The notes beneath the pieces were generated by a model. The model saw nothing but the letters and a program-made list of their open reading frames with translations. It was not told the DNA's origin and did no database searches. The translations under genes were made by a program, and so were the position numbers. A stretch of DNA of 64,000 nt, from positions 122,947-186,946 of the forward strand of contig NZ_BDQY01000004.1 in assembly GCF_002724055.1 (NCBI RefSeq), given 5' to 3'. Source of the DNA: Tepidibacter mesophilus. Lineage in GTDB: Bacteria > Bacillota > Clostridia > Peptostreptococcales > Peptostreptococcaceae. This document shows positions 54,236 through 62,029 of this stretch, piece by piece. Within the stretch, counting starts at the first letter, position 1; the number at the start of each line of letters is the position of its first letter.

Positions 54236-55516
54236 CTAATCTTCATCCCCCTCATATACAATTTCTCCATTTACTATCGTATACTTTACTTTTCCGAAAA
54301 CTTTCATTTTGTCAAATGGAGTATTTTTTGATTTTGATTTGAATTTACTCGAGTCTATTTTGTAAACCTCATTTTCATTAAAGATAGTTATATCAGCAAC
54401 TTTCCCTACTTCTATACTTCCTCTATCTATATTTATAAGTTTTGCAGGATTTAAACTCATCTTCTCTATAAGATTATTTACACTTATTACATCTTCTTTT
54501 ACCAAGTTAGTTATTCCAAGAGATAGAGCAGTTTCAAGTCCTACTATTCCATTTGCTGCTTTTTCAACTCCACAGTTTTTTTCTGTTTCATGATGAGGTG
54601 CGTGGTCTGTTGCTATAATATCTATAGTCCCATCCTTTAACCCTCTTTTTATCTCTTTGACATCTTCTTTAGATCTTAACGGTGGACTCATTTTCATATT
54701 CGCATTATCTATTTCTACACTCTCGTCTGTAAGTGAGAAGTGATGTGGACAAACCTCACAAGTTACATATATATTATCTTTTTTAGCTTTTCTTACTAAT
54801 TCAACACTTCCCTTAGTGCTTATATGACATATGTGAATTTTAGCTCCGGCTTCTTTTGCAATCTCTATGTCTCTTTGAACTACAACCTCTTCAGACTCAC
54901 TAGATATTCCTTTAAGATTTAATTTTTTAGATTTTTCACCTTTGTTCATAACGCCACCTTTAGCTAAGTTTTCATCTTCACAGTGTGATAAAACAGGTAG
55001 GTCGTACTTTTTAGATAATTTCATAGCTTCAGTTAAAACAACTGGGTTTTTAACCGTCTTTCCATCTTCACTTATAGCTATTATTCCAGATTTTTTCATA
55101 TTTTCTATATCAATTAACTCTTCTCCATTTTGTCCCTTTGTTATACTTCCTATAACTTCAACATTCACCACAGCTTCTTTTGCCTTATCTTTTATATATC
55201 TAACTACGTCTTCACTATCTATAACAGGATTAGTATTTGGCATAGCACATATAGTAGTAAATCCACCTCTTGCAGCACTTAAGGTTCCAGTTTTTATATC
55301 TTCCTTGTATTCAAAGCCCGGTTCTCTAAGATGTACATGTACATCTACAAATCCTGGTGATAATATATATCCACTAGCATCTATTTTTCTATCAACTTGT
55401 TCATTTATATTTTCGTGTATTTTTTTTACTATACTATTTTCTATAAGAACATCTGTAACTTTATCAAAATCTGTTTTAGGATTTATAACCCTTGCATTTT
55501 TAATCAACAATTTCAT
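54236..55516 (-). CDS. pyrC: Dihydroorotase (class I)
   Basis: This 426-residue amidohydrolase cyclises carbamoyl aspartate to dihydroorotate. Metal ligands appear in PGFVDVHVHLREPG (about 54-67), the SHCEDENLAKGG and ICHIST segments (about 177 and 233) and IATDHAPHH (about 300-308). It is the first structural gene of the pyr operon, just after the leader terminator; AGGGAGAGG is its ribosome site. The aspartate transcarbamoylase gene (pyrB), which makes its substrate, is not in this operon. Confidence 0.95.
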   Translation of the reverse strand: MKLLIKNARVINPKTDFDKVTDVLIENSIVKKIHENINEQVDRKIDASGYILSPGFVDVHVHLREPGFEYKEDIKTGTLSAARGGFTTICAMPNTNPVIDSEDVVRYIKDKAKEAVVNVEVIGSITKGQNGEELIDIENMKKSGIIAISEDGKTVKNPVVLTEAMKLSKKYDLPVLSHCEDENLAKGGVMNKGEKSKKLNLKGISSESEEVVVQRDIEIAKEAGAKIHICHISTKGSVELVRKAKKDNIYVTCEVCPHHFSLTDESVEIDNANMKMSPPLRSKEDVKEIKRGLKDGTIDIIATDHAPHHETEKNCGVEKAANGIVGLETALSLGITNLVKEDVISVNNLIEKMSLNPAKLINIDRGSIEVGKVADITIFNENEVYKIDSSKFKSKSKNTPFDKMKVFGKVKYTIVNGEIVYEGDED

Positions 55517-55540
55517 TTAATCCTCTCCCTTTTTAGGTAT

Positions 55541-55607
55541 TAAAAAAAGCAACAAACAAGCATACCAAAATTCAAAACTCAACCTTTGGTACAACCGTTT
55601 GTTGCTT
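55541..55607 (-). terminator. Attenuator in the pyr operon leader
   Basis: The long stem AGCAACAAAC / GTTTGTTGCT (55548-55557 with 55597-55606), extended by TACCAAA / TTTGGTA above an internal loop, is followed by seven T. It precedes pyrC by about 30 bases, so read-through must be controlled. The small upstream ORF ends in its apical loop. Confidence 0.8.
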
Positions 55608-55736
55608 ACATATTTTAGGGAATGTGAAAATTATTATTGAGCATAATACATTCAATAATTCTTTGAAATTTACACAATTATTCTTATTCTCATGTTTTTT
55701 TGTATAATAAAAACACGCACTGATGGCTCCCATCAT
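55572..55736 (-). CDS. Putative pyr leader peptide ending inside the attenuator
   Basis: This 54-codon frame starts at ATG 55734-55736 after a GGGAGG ribosome site and ends with TGA at 55572-55574, in the apical loop of the pyrC attenuator. The encoded peptide (MMGAISACFYYTKKHE...) has no known family. A ribosome finishing this ORF would cover the 5' arm of the terminator. The arrangement is that of the E. coli pyrBI leader, in which slow transcription at low UTP lets the ribosome catch up. An upstream in-frame ATG at 55781 has no ribosome site. Translation is inference. Confidence 0.55.
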   Translation of the reverse strand: MMGAISACFYYTKKHENKNNCVNFKELLNVLCSIIIFTFPKICKQQTVVPKVEF

Positions 55737-55750
55737 GATTCCTCCCTTCC

Positions 55751-55791
55751 TGGTCTCTCGTACCAACTTAAAGGTCGACATGCGTATGTCG
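55751..55791 (-). promoter_or_regulatory. Two small hairpins at the 5' end of the pyr leader
   Basis: CGACAT-ACGC-ATGTCG (55776-55791) is followed by a second hairpin, TTGGT-ACGAGAG-ACCAG, just before the leader ORF ribosome site. The loop resembles but does not match the PyrR-binding hexaloop consensus. On the plus strand the first hairpin is followed by a T-run. Confidence 0.45.
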
Positions 55792-55818
55792 ATTTTTTTG
55801 TATTATTTTGTTTTAACA

Positions 55819-55848
55819 ATGATAACACATATATTGTTTATATGTCAA
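55819..55848 (-). promoter_or_regulatory. Sigma-A promoter of the pyr operon
   Basis: TTGACA and TATCAT with an 18-base spacer (or TTATCA with 17) on the minus strand. It gives a leader of about 295 bases before pyrC. Confidence 0.75.
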
Positions 55849-55849
55849 A

Positions 55850-56132
55850 TATAAAATTCGTCTAGTTGCTACGCACTGACTCATGTAACCAACGATTCCT
55901 ACGAGATCTGTTGCTCAAAATAGTTGAAAATATAGCTTTTTCATCAATTTTATCAGTAACTTATATAACCATATAATCCCTATAGAACAAAAAGAGATTT
56001 TTTTTCACAATATCATGACAACATATCTCTTTTAATACCATAAAATGGTTCTATTGGTTTATTGTAATTTTTATACATTTAATATAAACTTTGGATTGGT
56101 AAATTTATAAAATTACAAAAGGAGGAGTTATT
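55850..56132. other. Divergent intergenic region, pyr operon to TPR gene
   Basis: About 280 bases without an ORF. An inverted repeat AAAAGAGAT / ATCTCTTTT (about 55998-56036) with a long T-rich loop is the only visible structure. Confidence 0.45.
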
Positions 56133-57149
56133 TTGACAGAAGAAAAAATTATTTGCTGCAATTGTAAAGAAGAAGAAGCACTTGAAAATCACCCTACAGA
56201 TCTATGCAAAAACTGTAGAGAAGCCTATATTAAATATCCCATTCCTATATGGATAAAGGCTTTATCTGTAATTGTACTTATTATTATGATATTTAGTCTT
56301 ATGCATTTCAAAAGTTCTCTTATTGGAGCTGTAAACTACGAAAGGGGTTTAAAAGCAGAAAAAGAGCTTAAATATGTAACAGCTCAAAATTCATATAAAA
56401 AAGCTCTAGATCAATTTCCAGAATCTGAACTCTTAAAAAGTAGACTTTTTATTGCATCAGTTAAGGGTGATAATTTAGAAGAAATAGAAACAGCTTATGA
56501 TGAAATTCTTAAAATTGAATACTACGATAAGGATCTCTTGAATGAAGTCCAAAGTGCAATTAATTTATACGGAAAAAATTTCTTTATAACAAATGGAATA
56601 GAAGAAATATTACAAAATAAAAATCTTTCAATTGATCAAGTAATTAGTTCTCTTGAAAAGCTTACTAAATCTAATGAAAATGAAAATATATGCGGAGCAT
56701 ACTATTATCTTGGATCAGCCTTCTACTCAAACAAAGAATACGAAAAAGCTATATCAGCTTTTGATACAGCTTACTCAATCAATCCAGAAATTTACTTCTT
56801 CAAAATTCCAAAAGCAACATGTTATACAGAATTAGGCGATTATGAAAAGGCTAAAGAAGTATTAAAAGAAACATTTACCTTCAATAAAGAATATACACCT
56901 GCATATGTTTCTTTAAGTTTTATAAATCTTAAAGAACATAATTATGAGGAAGCTCTTAAAAATGCACACATAGCCTATTCTATAGATAAAAATAATTTAG
57001 ATTCTGTAGAAGCAATTACAATATCAAACCATTATTTAAAAAATGAAAACGAAAGAGATAAGTATATTAAAATTCTCAAAGAAAATAACTACTATAATAT
57101 TGATAGAGTAAAAGATATAGTAAGCGGAAAAATAAAAGATTATGAATAG
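56133..57149 (+). CDS. Membrane-anchored TPR protein with N-terminal zinc-ribbon-like cysteines
   Basis: This 338-residue protein has a short cytoplasmic Cys cluster (CCNCKEEE and LCKNC, residues 8-28) resembling a zinc ribbon, one membrane segment (about 38-57) and then an extracellular tetratricopeptide repeat region (about 65-330, for example AYYYLGSAFYSNKEYEKAIS and TCYTELGDYEKAKEVL). The start is TTG at 56133 with GGAGGAG upstream. It is the first gene of a three-gene operon with two membrane metalloproteases, suggesting it is a scaffold or adaptor. Function unknown. Confidence 0.75.
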   Translation: MTEEKIICCNCKEEEALENHPTDLCKNCREAYIKYPIPIWIKALSVIVLIIMIFSLMHFKSSLIGAVNYERGLKAEKELKYVTAQNSYKKALDQFPESELLKSRLFIASVKGDNLEEIETAYDEILKIEYYDKDLLNEVQSAINLYGKNFFITNGIEEILQNKNLSIDQVISSLEKLTKSNENENICGAYYYLGSAFYSNKEYEKAISAFDTAYSINPEIYFFKIPKATCYTELGDYEKAKEVLKETFTFNKEYTPAYVSLSFINLKEHNYEEALKNAHIAYSIDKNNLDSVEAITISNHYLKNENERDKYIKILKENNYYNIDRVKDIVSGKIKDYE

Positions 57150-57162
57150 GAGTGAAATATAA

Positions 57163-57699
57163 ATGTTTTTTATACCTGGCTTTTTAATATCCATAGTTAC
57201 TTTTCCTGGAGTTATAGTTCATGAATTAGCACATCAGCTTTTTTGTAGACTTATGAAAGTACCTGTTTTTGAAGTTTGCTATTTTAAGTTTTCAAATCCA
57301 TCAGGATATGTTATTCATGAAGTTCCAGAAAATCCAAGAGCACAAATCTGGATTTCACTTGGACCATTCTTCGTAAATAGTATTTTAGGTGCATTAATAT
57401 CACTACCAGGCGCGATAGATATTATAAAATTTGAAGACTACTCTAATCAATTAAGCTTTTTCTTTGTATGGCTTGGAGTGTCTATTGCAATGCATTCATT
57501 TCCAAGTACAGCAGATGCTAAAAATATGTGGCAAGCCATATGGGATAAAAGAACACCTATAATCAGCAAACTATTTGCTCTACCAATAGTTATAATTATG
57601 TATATTTGTTCTCTTGGAAGTGTGATTTGGCTTGATCTTTTCTATGGTGTATTTTTAGCTATGTCTATTCCTTATCTACTTATACACATGTTAGTCTAA
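57163..57699 (+). CDS. M50-like (site-2 protease-like) membrane metalloprotease
   Basis: This 178-residue protein has about four membrane segments. The zinc motif HELAH (His20-Glu21-His24) lies in the first membrane helix, and a later PSTADAKNMW (about 116-125) may supply the third ligand, as the DxxN-like motif of M50 enzymes does. It is much shorter than RseP or SpoIVFB. It is placed 13 bases after the TPR gene and 31 bases before an M48 peptidase, suggesting a joint intramembrane-proteolysis pathway. Substrate unknown. Confidence 0.78.
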   Translation: MFFIPGFLISIVTFPGVIVHELAHQLFCRLMKVPVFEVCYFKFSNPSGYVIHEVPENPRAQIWISLGPFFVNSILGALISLPGAIDIIKFEDYSNQLSFFFVWLGVSIAMHSFPSTADAKNMWQAIWDKRTPIISKLFALPIVIIMYICSLGSVIWLDLFYGVFLAMSIPYLLIHMLV

Positions 57700-57730
57700 A
57701 AAATATATTTTAATTAATAGGAGGTATTTT

Positions 57731-58513
57731 GTGTCCGAATATGTAAATTCAAAAGAAAATATTTATTTCATAATCTCTTTAATATTTAGCTTAATATGCT
57801 ATGCTCTTTTTATAGTCTGTTCCATTGGAATAGGATTGGTTTATTTATTAACAGGACTTATATTATCATTTTTACTTCATGGTCTACTTATAGGTAATTT
57901 AAAAGGAAATGCTGTTAAAATCTCTAATAAACAATTTCCAGAAGTATATGGCTATATAAAAGACTTTTCAAATACTTTAAATCTACAACAAGTCCCCGAT
58001 GTATATATTATCCAATCAGGAGGTATATTGAATGCTTTTGCTACTAAGTTTTTAGGAAGAAATTTTGTAGTAATTTATTCAGATGTATTAGAGATGGCCT
58101 ATGAAAAAGGTGAAGATGCTGTAAAATTTATAATATGTCATGAATTAACTCATATTAAAAGAAATCATATGACAAAAAATGCATTAATATTAGGTTCAGC
58201 TTTTATACCATTTTTACATACTGCTTATTCCAGAGCATGTGAATACACATGTGACTCTTTTGCAACTAAGTTAATTCCAACAGGAGCAATAGATGGACTT
58301 TTAGCACTAACTTGCGGTAAAAAATTATATACAAAAATAAATATAACCGAATACTGCAACCAGATATCTTATGAAGCTGGATTCTTTACATGGCTTTATG
58401 AAGTGAATTCTACCCATCCCAACCTAACAAAACGAGTTAAAAATGTAATAGATCTAGGAGCTATACAAAATCACGATAATACAAATGAAAAATCAAAAGA
58501 ATTAATATGCTAA
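57731..58513 (+). CDS. M48-family (HtpX-like) membrane metallopeptidase
   Basis: This 260-residue protein has two N-terminal membrane segments (about 11-32 and 36-54) and a cytoplasmic-facing M48 domain. The zinc motif is HELTH (His137-Glu138-His141) and the distal ligand is Glu171 in RACEYTCDSFA. It is of the HtpX/Ste24-like group that cleaves damaged membrane proteins. Start is GTG at 57731 behind AGGAGG. It ends the TPR-M50-M48 operon. Confidence 0.85.
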   Translation: MSEYVNSKENIYFIISLIFSLICYALFIVCSIGIGLVYLLTGLILSFLLHGLLIGNLKGNAVKISNKQFPEVYGYIKDFSNTLNLQQVPDVYIIQSGGILNAFATKFLGRNFVVIYSDVLEMAYEKGEDAVKFIICHELTHIKRNHMTKNALILGSAFIPFLHTAYSRACEYTCDSFATKLIPTGAIDGLLALTCGKKLYTKINITEYCNQISYEAGFFTWLYEVNSTHPNLTKRVKNVIDLGAIQNHDNTNEKSKELIC

Positions 58514-58742
58514 AATGTTTTTATGCTCACTTTTACATTGTCTACTTTATTGAATATTCATTTAGTACAGTTGTGTTTTTTCTATTTCAAACTCATAATT
58601 CATATTTATTATAAATTTTTTATATACAATTAATAATATATATTTTTTTATATATTTTGTATTTCATAACATATAATGTTATTATTTGCCTGATAGGATT
58701 GATTAAAACGAATTTCTATAATTAGAAGGTGATAAACAATGT

Positions 58743-59004
58743 ATGAAAACTTTCTCTAGTTTTCCAAGTTTAATATATTCTAATATAGTAGAAACTACTC
58801 TAGCTGCAATAACACTTGGTCTTATCTATTCAACATCATACCTAGTTCTAGATTTATATATATATGTACAACTTAATTGTAAAATCATCTCAAATTACTA
58901 TATACGATGGTGGTTGGTATGAATGGCATCTAAGTAAGGATAGACCAAGAAAAGAAATTGGAGTACCAGATGACGCTCCTGAGATTCCAACTTTTAACTA
59001 TTAA
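58743..59004 (+). pseudogene. Remnant of a rhodanese-like sulfurtransferase gene
   Basis: The frame ending at 59004 encodes IYDGGWYEWHLSKDRP, closely resembling the C-terminal motif of rhodanese-domain sulfurtransferases. Upstream, a short frame from ATG 58743 (MKTFSSFPSLIYSNIV...) is in another phase and stops at 58919. The active-site CxxG(R) loop and most of the domain are missing, so this appears to be a deletion and frameshift remnant. A GAAGGTGAT ribosome site still precedes the first ATG. Only the C-terminal match is firm. Confidence 0.5.
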
Positions 59005-59028
59005 GAATTCATTTAATTCTAAAATCTT

Positions 59029-59071
59029 GCTAATTAATACAAAGAAGTAATACATTTTTGTATTAATTAGC
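59029..59071. repeat. Perfect 15-bp inverted repeat
   Basis: GCTAATTAATACAAA (59029-59043) and its exact complement (59057-59071) are separated by 13 bases. It lies between the rhodanese remnant and the convergent flippase gene. Confidence 0.7.
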
Positions 59072-59077
59072 AGCCTG

Positions 59078-59107
59078 AGCAATTGCCTTATGCAATTGCT
59101 TTTTTTG
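59078..59107 (+). terminator. Terminator of the plus-strand protease operon, overlapping the flippase 3' end
   Basis: AGCAATTGC-CTTAT-GCAATTGCT followed by TTTTTT on the plus strand. The stop codon of the minus-strand flippase gene lies inside the hairpin. Confidence 0.8.
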
Positions 59108-60101
59108 AGTCTTTTAAATGAACTAAAAGCGTAACTAGTCCTCCGACTACGATACATGAATAATAGCTTATTATTCTCCATAAAAGCATAGCATACACTA
59201 CTAATCCATTTGTAAATAAAAAACTAAAGAATATATGAAAAGCCCCTTCTGATGCTCCAAGTGTTCCCGGTGTTGGTATAAAAGAAACCGCCATATATAG
59301 TAGAGATTGAATAGCTATAATATTTATTGCAGATGTTTGATTTAATCCAAGTGCCATATATACGAAATACGTTATTCCAAAATAACATGTGCCTTGAAAT
59401 ATAGCTATAATAGAAAGTTTTATAGTTGTATATATATCTTCTTTTAATTTATCTATACTAGTTGTATATTCATCTAAAATATGATTTATTTTTTTTTCAT
59501 ACCTGCTCATATCTCTAAATCTGCTTATAAGTTGCAGTATTAAGTTTAATATACTTTTGATGATATTATCATTTAAAAATAGCATAAAAATAACACCTAT
59601 TACTACAGCATTTATAATTATTCCCGTGCATATAAAAGGCAATGCCATGCCTAAATTCGTTGATATATAATTCCATCTAGCTATAAACATTATTATAGAG
59701 TACATAGTTATAACTGTTTGATATATTATGAACTTCATCATAAGTATAGATGTAGACTTTCCAACAGATATATTTTCTTTATGCATATAATATACCTGTG
59801 CAGGCTGTCCTCCGCTAGAAAATGGAGTTATACAGCTATAATATTCACCTATCAAATTTATATTTAAAGCATTCGTAAATTTCAATTTAGAATTTACCAT
59901 ACTAGAAACATTTTTTAAAAGGAGACTACCAAATATCCAGTTAAAAACCATACATAACATTGCCATACCAAAATACAATTTATTAATTTTTGATATAATG
60001 TGGGGAAATTTTGAAATGTCATTATTGTATGCTATTACCCACCCTGTAGCAACTATTAATGACAATACAATCATATAATTAAGCTTCTTTTTCATAAGCA
60101 T
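59088..60101 (-). CDS. UPF0104 / lysylphosphatidylglycerol-synthase TM-like flippase
   Basis: This 337-residue protein has eight or so membrane segments and the family motif GEYYSCITPFSSGGQPAQVYY (begins about residue 86) and PTPGTLGASEGAF (about 281-293), typical of the flippase half of MprF and its stand-alone relatives. It has no aminoacyl-transferase domain. It follows a lipid glycosyltransferase gene on the same strand, 116 bases away, and may move the glycolipid product across the membrane. Confidence 0.85.
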   Translation of the reverse strand: MLMKKKLNYMIVLSLIVATGWVIAYNNDISKFPHIISKINKLYFGMAMLCMVFNWIFGSLLLKNVSSMVNSKLKFTNALNINLIGEYYSCITPFSSGGQPAQVYYMHKENISVGKSTSILMMKFIIYQTVITMYSIIMFIARWNYISTNLGMALPFICTGIIINAVVIGVIFMLFLNDNIIKSILNLILQLISRFRDMSRYEKKINHILDEYTTSIDKLKEDIYTTIKLSIIAIFQGTCYFGITYFVYMALGLNQTSAINIIAIQSLLYMAVSFIPTPGTLGASEGAFHIFFSFLFTNGLVVYAMLLWRIISYYSCIVVGGLVTLLVHLKDSKKAIA

Positions 60102-60217
60102 TCTCTCCTTGTCAAATAGTACAAAATTACACTCTATTAAGTGACAGAGTATAATTTTGGATTATGTTAATATATTGAACCTTACCTAAGTATTCTTGTA
60201 TTTTAAAGAGTGCCTAA

Positions 60218-61345
60218 CTATACAATATGTTTTTCGTTGATTTTTTCAATATAGTTTGTTATCATATCTAAATTTAATTGATTCTTAATTAATTTTATAT
60301 TTTCTTTCAATTCATTTCTTAATTCATAACTTAATAACAATTTTTCAATCATATTCTTTAGTTGAGTAGAATTTCTAACAATCATACCTATTCCAGTATT
60401 CTCTATAAAATTTGCATTTTCTATTTCTTGACCTAAAGTAGGCTCATTGATTAACATTGGAATTTCAGAATGTATAGCTTCAAATGTACTAACACCACCT
60501 GGTTTTGTTATAAGTAAATCAGCACTATTCATAAGTTCTGCTACTTCATCAATGAATCCTTTGACTATAGTATTTTTCAATTTCATTTTTTCAGTTAAAT
60601 AATTAAATTTTTCTTTATTGTTACCAGTTATAACTACAGTTTTGACATTGTCAAGATTATCGAGATAATTATAAATTTCATCATCTTTTGGTAAAAGACC
60701 TAATCCCCCACCCATCATCAGTATTACAAACTCAGAATTTTTTATGCCATACTTCTTTCTTATATCGCATTTATATTCAACTAAAAATTTTTTCCTAACT
60801 GGTATACCCGTTACTTCGATACTGTTTGAAGCTATACCCTTATCTTCAAGTTTTAACTTTATAACATCCGTTGCAACCATGTATTTATTAGTATTTGGAT
60901 AAATCCACTCTGAATTGTCTACTATGTCTGTTATACAAGTTATAAGAGGAATTTCACTTTTATACTTTTCCTTATACATAGACACAAATCCTGAGCACAT
61001 AGGAAAAGTAGATATTATAATTTTAGGATTTATTTCTTGTATATATTTAGCCATTTTGGATAAATACATCTTATATATTATTTTGTCCATAATAGTTTGA
61101 TTGTTAGACTTTATTTTATAAAAGTAATTGTATATATCTTGAGTATTTTTCACTAAAATTTCATAAGCCTTATAAACTTCATCAGTTAAATGAGGGCTAC
61201 ATATTTCAATCACATCTACAACTTTTATATTTAAATTGTCATCATATATTTTTAATTGTTGTTTAATCGCATCAGCTACACTAAGATGTCCTGAACCGAA
61301 GTTCGCTGTCAATATCAAGATATCATCTCTATTCATTTTAATCAT
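60218..61345 (-). CDS. MGDG-synthase-type diacylglycerol glycosyltransferase (UgtP-like)
   Basis: This 375-residue GT-B glycosyltransferase contains the N-terminal MGDG synthase motif NFGSGHLSVADAI (about 15-27), the central VILMMGGGLGLLP (about 207-219) and the nucleotide-sugar site KPGGVSTFEAI (about 283-293). It adds glucose or galactose from UDP-sugar to diacylglycerol at the inner membrane face, giving glycolipid or lipoteichoic acid anchors. It probably works together with the flippase downstream. Confidence 0.9.
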   Translation of the reverse strand: MIKMNRDDILILTANFGSGHLSVADAIKQQLKIYDDNLNIKVVDVIEICSPHLTDEVYKAYEILVKNTQDIYNYFYKIKSNNQTIMDKIIYKMYLSKMAKYIQEINPKIIISTFPMCSGFVSMYKEKYKSEIPLITCITDIVDNSEWIYPNTNKYMVATDVIKLKLEDKGIASNSIEVTGIPVRKKFLVEYKCDIRKKYGIKNSEFVILMMGGGLGLLPKDDEIYNYLDNLDNVKTVVITGNNKEKFNYLTEKMKLKNTIVKGFIDEVAELMNSADLLITKPGGVSTFEAIHSEIPMLINEPTLGQEIENANFIENTGIGMIVRNSTQLKNMIEKLLLSYELRNELKENIKLIKNQLNLDMITNYIEKINEKHIV

Positions 61346-61421
61346 CCTTTCTAATTAAATTATAACTTATCTACTATAATAGTGCAAAAACACTTCAATA
61401 AATTTACATTTAATCCACAAT

Positions 61422-61448
61422 AAAAGAGGATAAATAATTCATCCTCTT
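61422..61448 (-). terminator. Terminator of the 129-residue hypothetical gene
   Basis: AAGAGGAT and ATCCTCTT arms followed by TTATT on the minus strand. Confidence 0.65.
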
Positions 61449-61478
61449 CCCATTACATATATTTATTATTTTTTATCC

Positions 61479-61868
61479 TTAACCTTCTAATATATCTTTC
61501 CATTCTATTAATCCCACTTTATCATTACTAACATTTTTAATATTAATAGAATTTCCAAATTCTTTTAGTCTTTCATTAACTTCGTTTGTCATTTTTAACG
61601 CTTCTTCATTTTTTAATGTTGAAGTTCCTTTAATTTGCTCATATAAAGATGGATTATTAATAATAATTGTTATATCATCTCCCTTGTATGGCTCTAATCT
61701 CTTTAGAGTATCTAAGAGAGCTACGTGTTCTACAACTGCTGGTTTTCTATATTGTTTGAAATATGATTGTTTAAGTAAAGATTCCTCATCTTTAAAAATA
61801 CTAATCTTAATTTCAATATCTTCTCCCTCGTAATAAGTTGTAATTCCTAATACATAAGCTTTAATCAT
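61479..61868 (-). CDS. Conserved-looking hypothetical protein, possible RNase H-like fold
   Basis: I do not recognise this 129-residue protein. It has an alternating strand-helix pattern: IKAYVLGITTYY, then IEIKISIF, a helix VVEHVALLDTLKRL, a strand DDITIIINN, and a final NVSNDKVGLIEWKDI. The order of strands, a helix and the later strand ending in NN would suit a ribonuclease H-like fold, but acidic catalytic residues are not clear. No signal peptide or membrane segment. Monocistronic, AGGTACAAG ribosome region and a terminator. Confidence 0.6.
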   Translation of the reverse strand: MIKAYVLGITTYYEGEDIEIKISIFKDEESLLKQSYFKQYRKPAVVEHVALLDTLKRLEPYKGDDITIIINNPSLYEQIKGTSTLKNEEALKMTNEVNERLKEFGNSINIKNVSNDKVGLIEWKDILEG

Positions 61869-61984
61869 TCTTGTACCTCCACTTAATTATTTATTTAATT
61901 TCCGTTTATACGCTTTTCAAGTATATATATAATATATCCAATATGCAATAATATTTTGCTATAATCATAGAAGCAAAACAAAAC

Positions 61985-62017
61985 AACTCCATAATAAGAT
62001 GGAGTTATTTTATATAA
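61985..62017 (-). terminator. Terminator of the rtcB-like gene
   Basis: AACTCCAT and ATGGAGTT arms followed on the minus strand by GTTTTGTTTTG; 24 bases after the stop. Confidence 0.7.
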
Positions 62018-62029
62018 TCGTAAAAGAAA

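Noticed and set aside
54942..55520. Open plus-strand frame of 192 codons inside pyrC
   Set aside because: It is the complement of the well-conserved pyrC gene, has no ribosome site and is rich in Ser/Ile/Phe, the usual mirror composition.
55741..55800. PyrR-binding site in the pyr leader
   Set aside because: A small hairpin with an ACGAGAG loop is present, but the conserved hexaloop and flanking bulge of PyrR sites do not match; kept only as a possibility.
58930..59181. Minus-strand frame of 83 codons overlapping the flippase 3' end
   Set aside because: It crosses a terminator and the rhodanese remnant and overlaps the conserved C-terminus of the flippase in a different frame.
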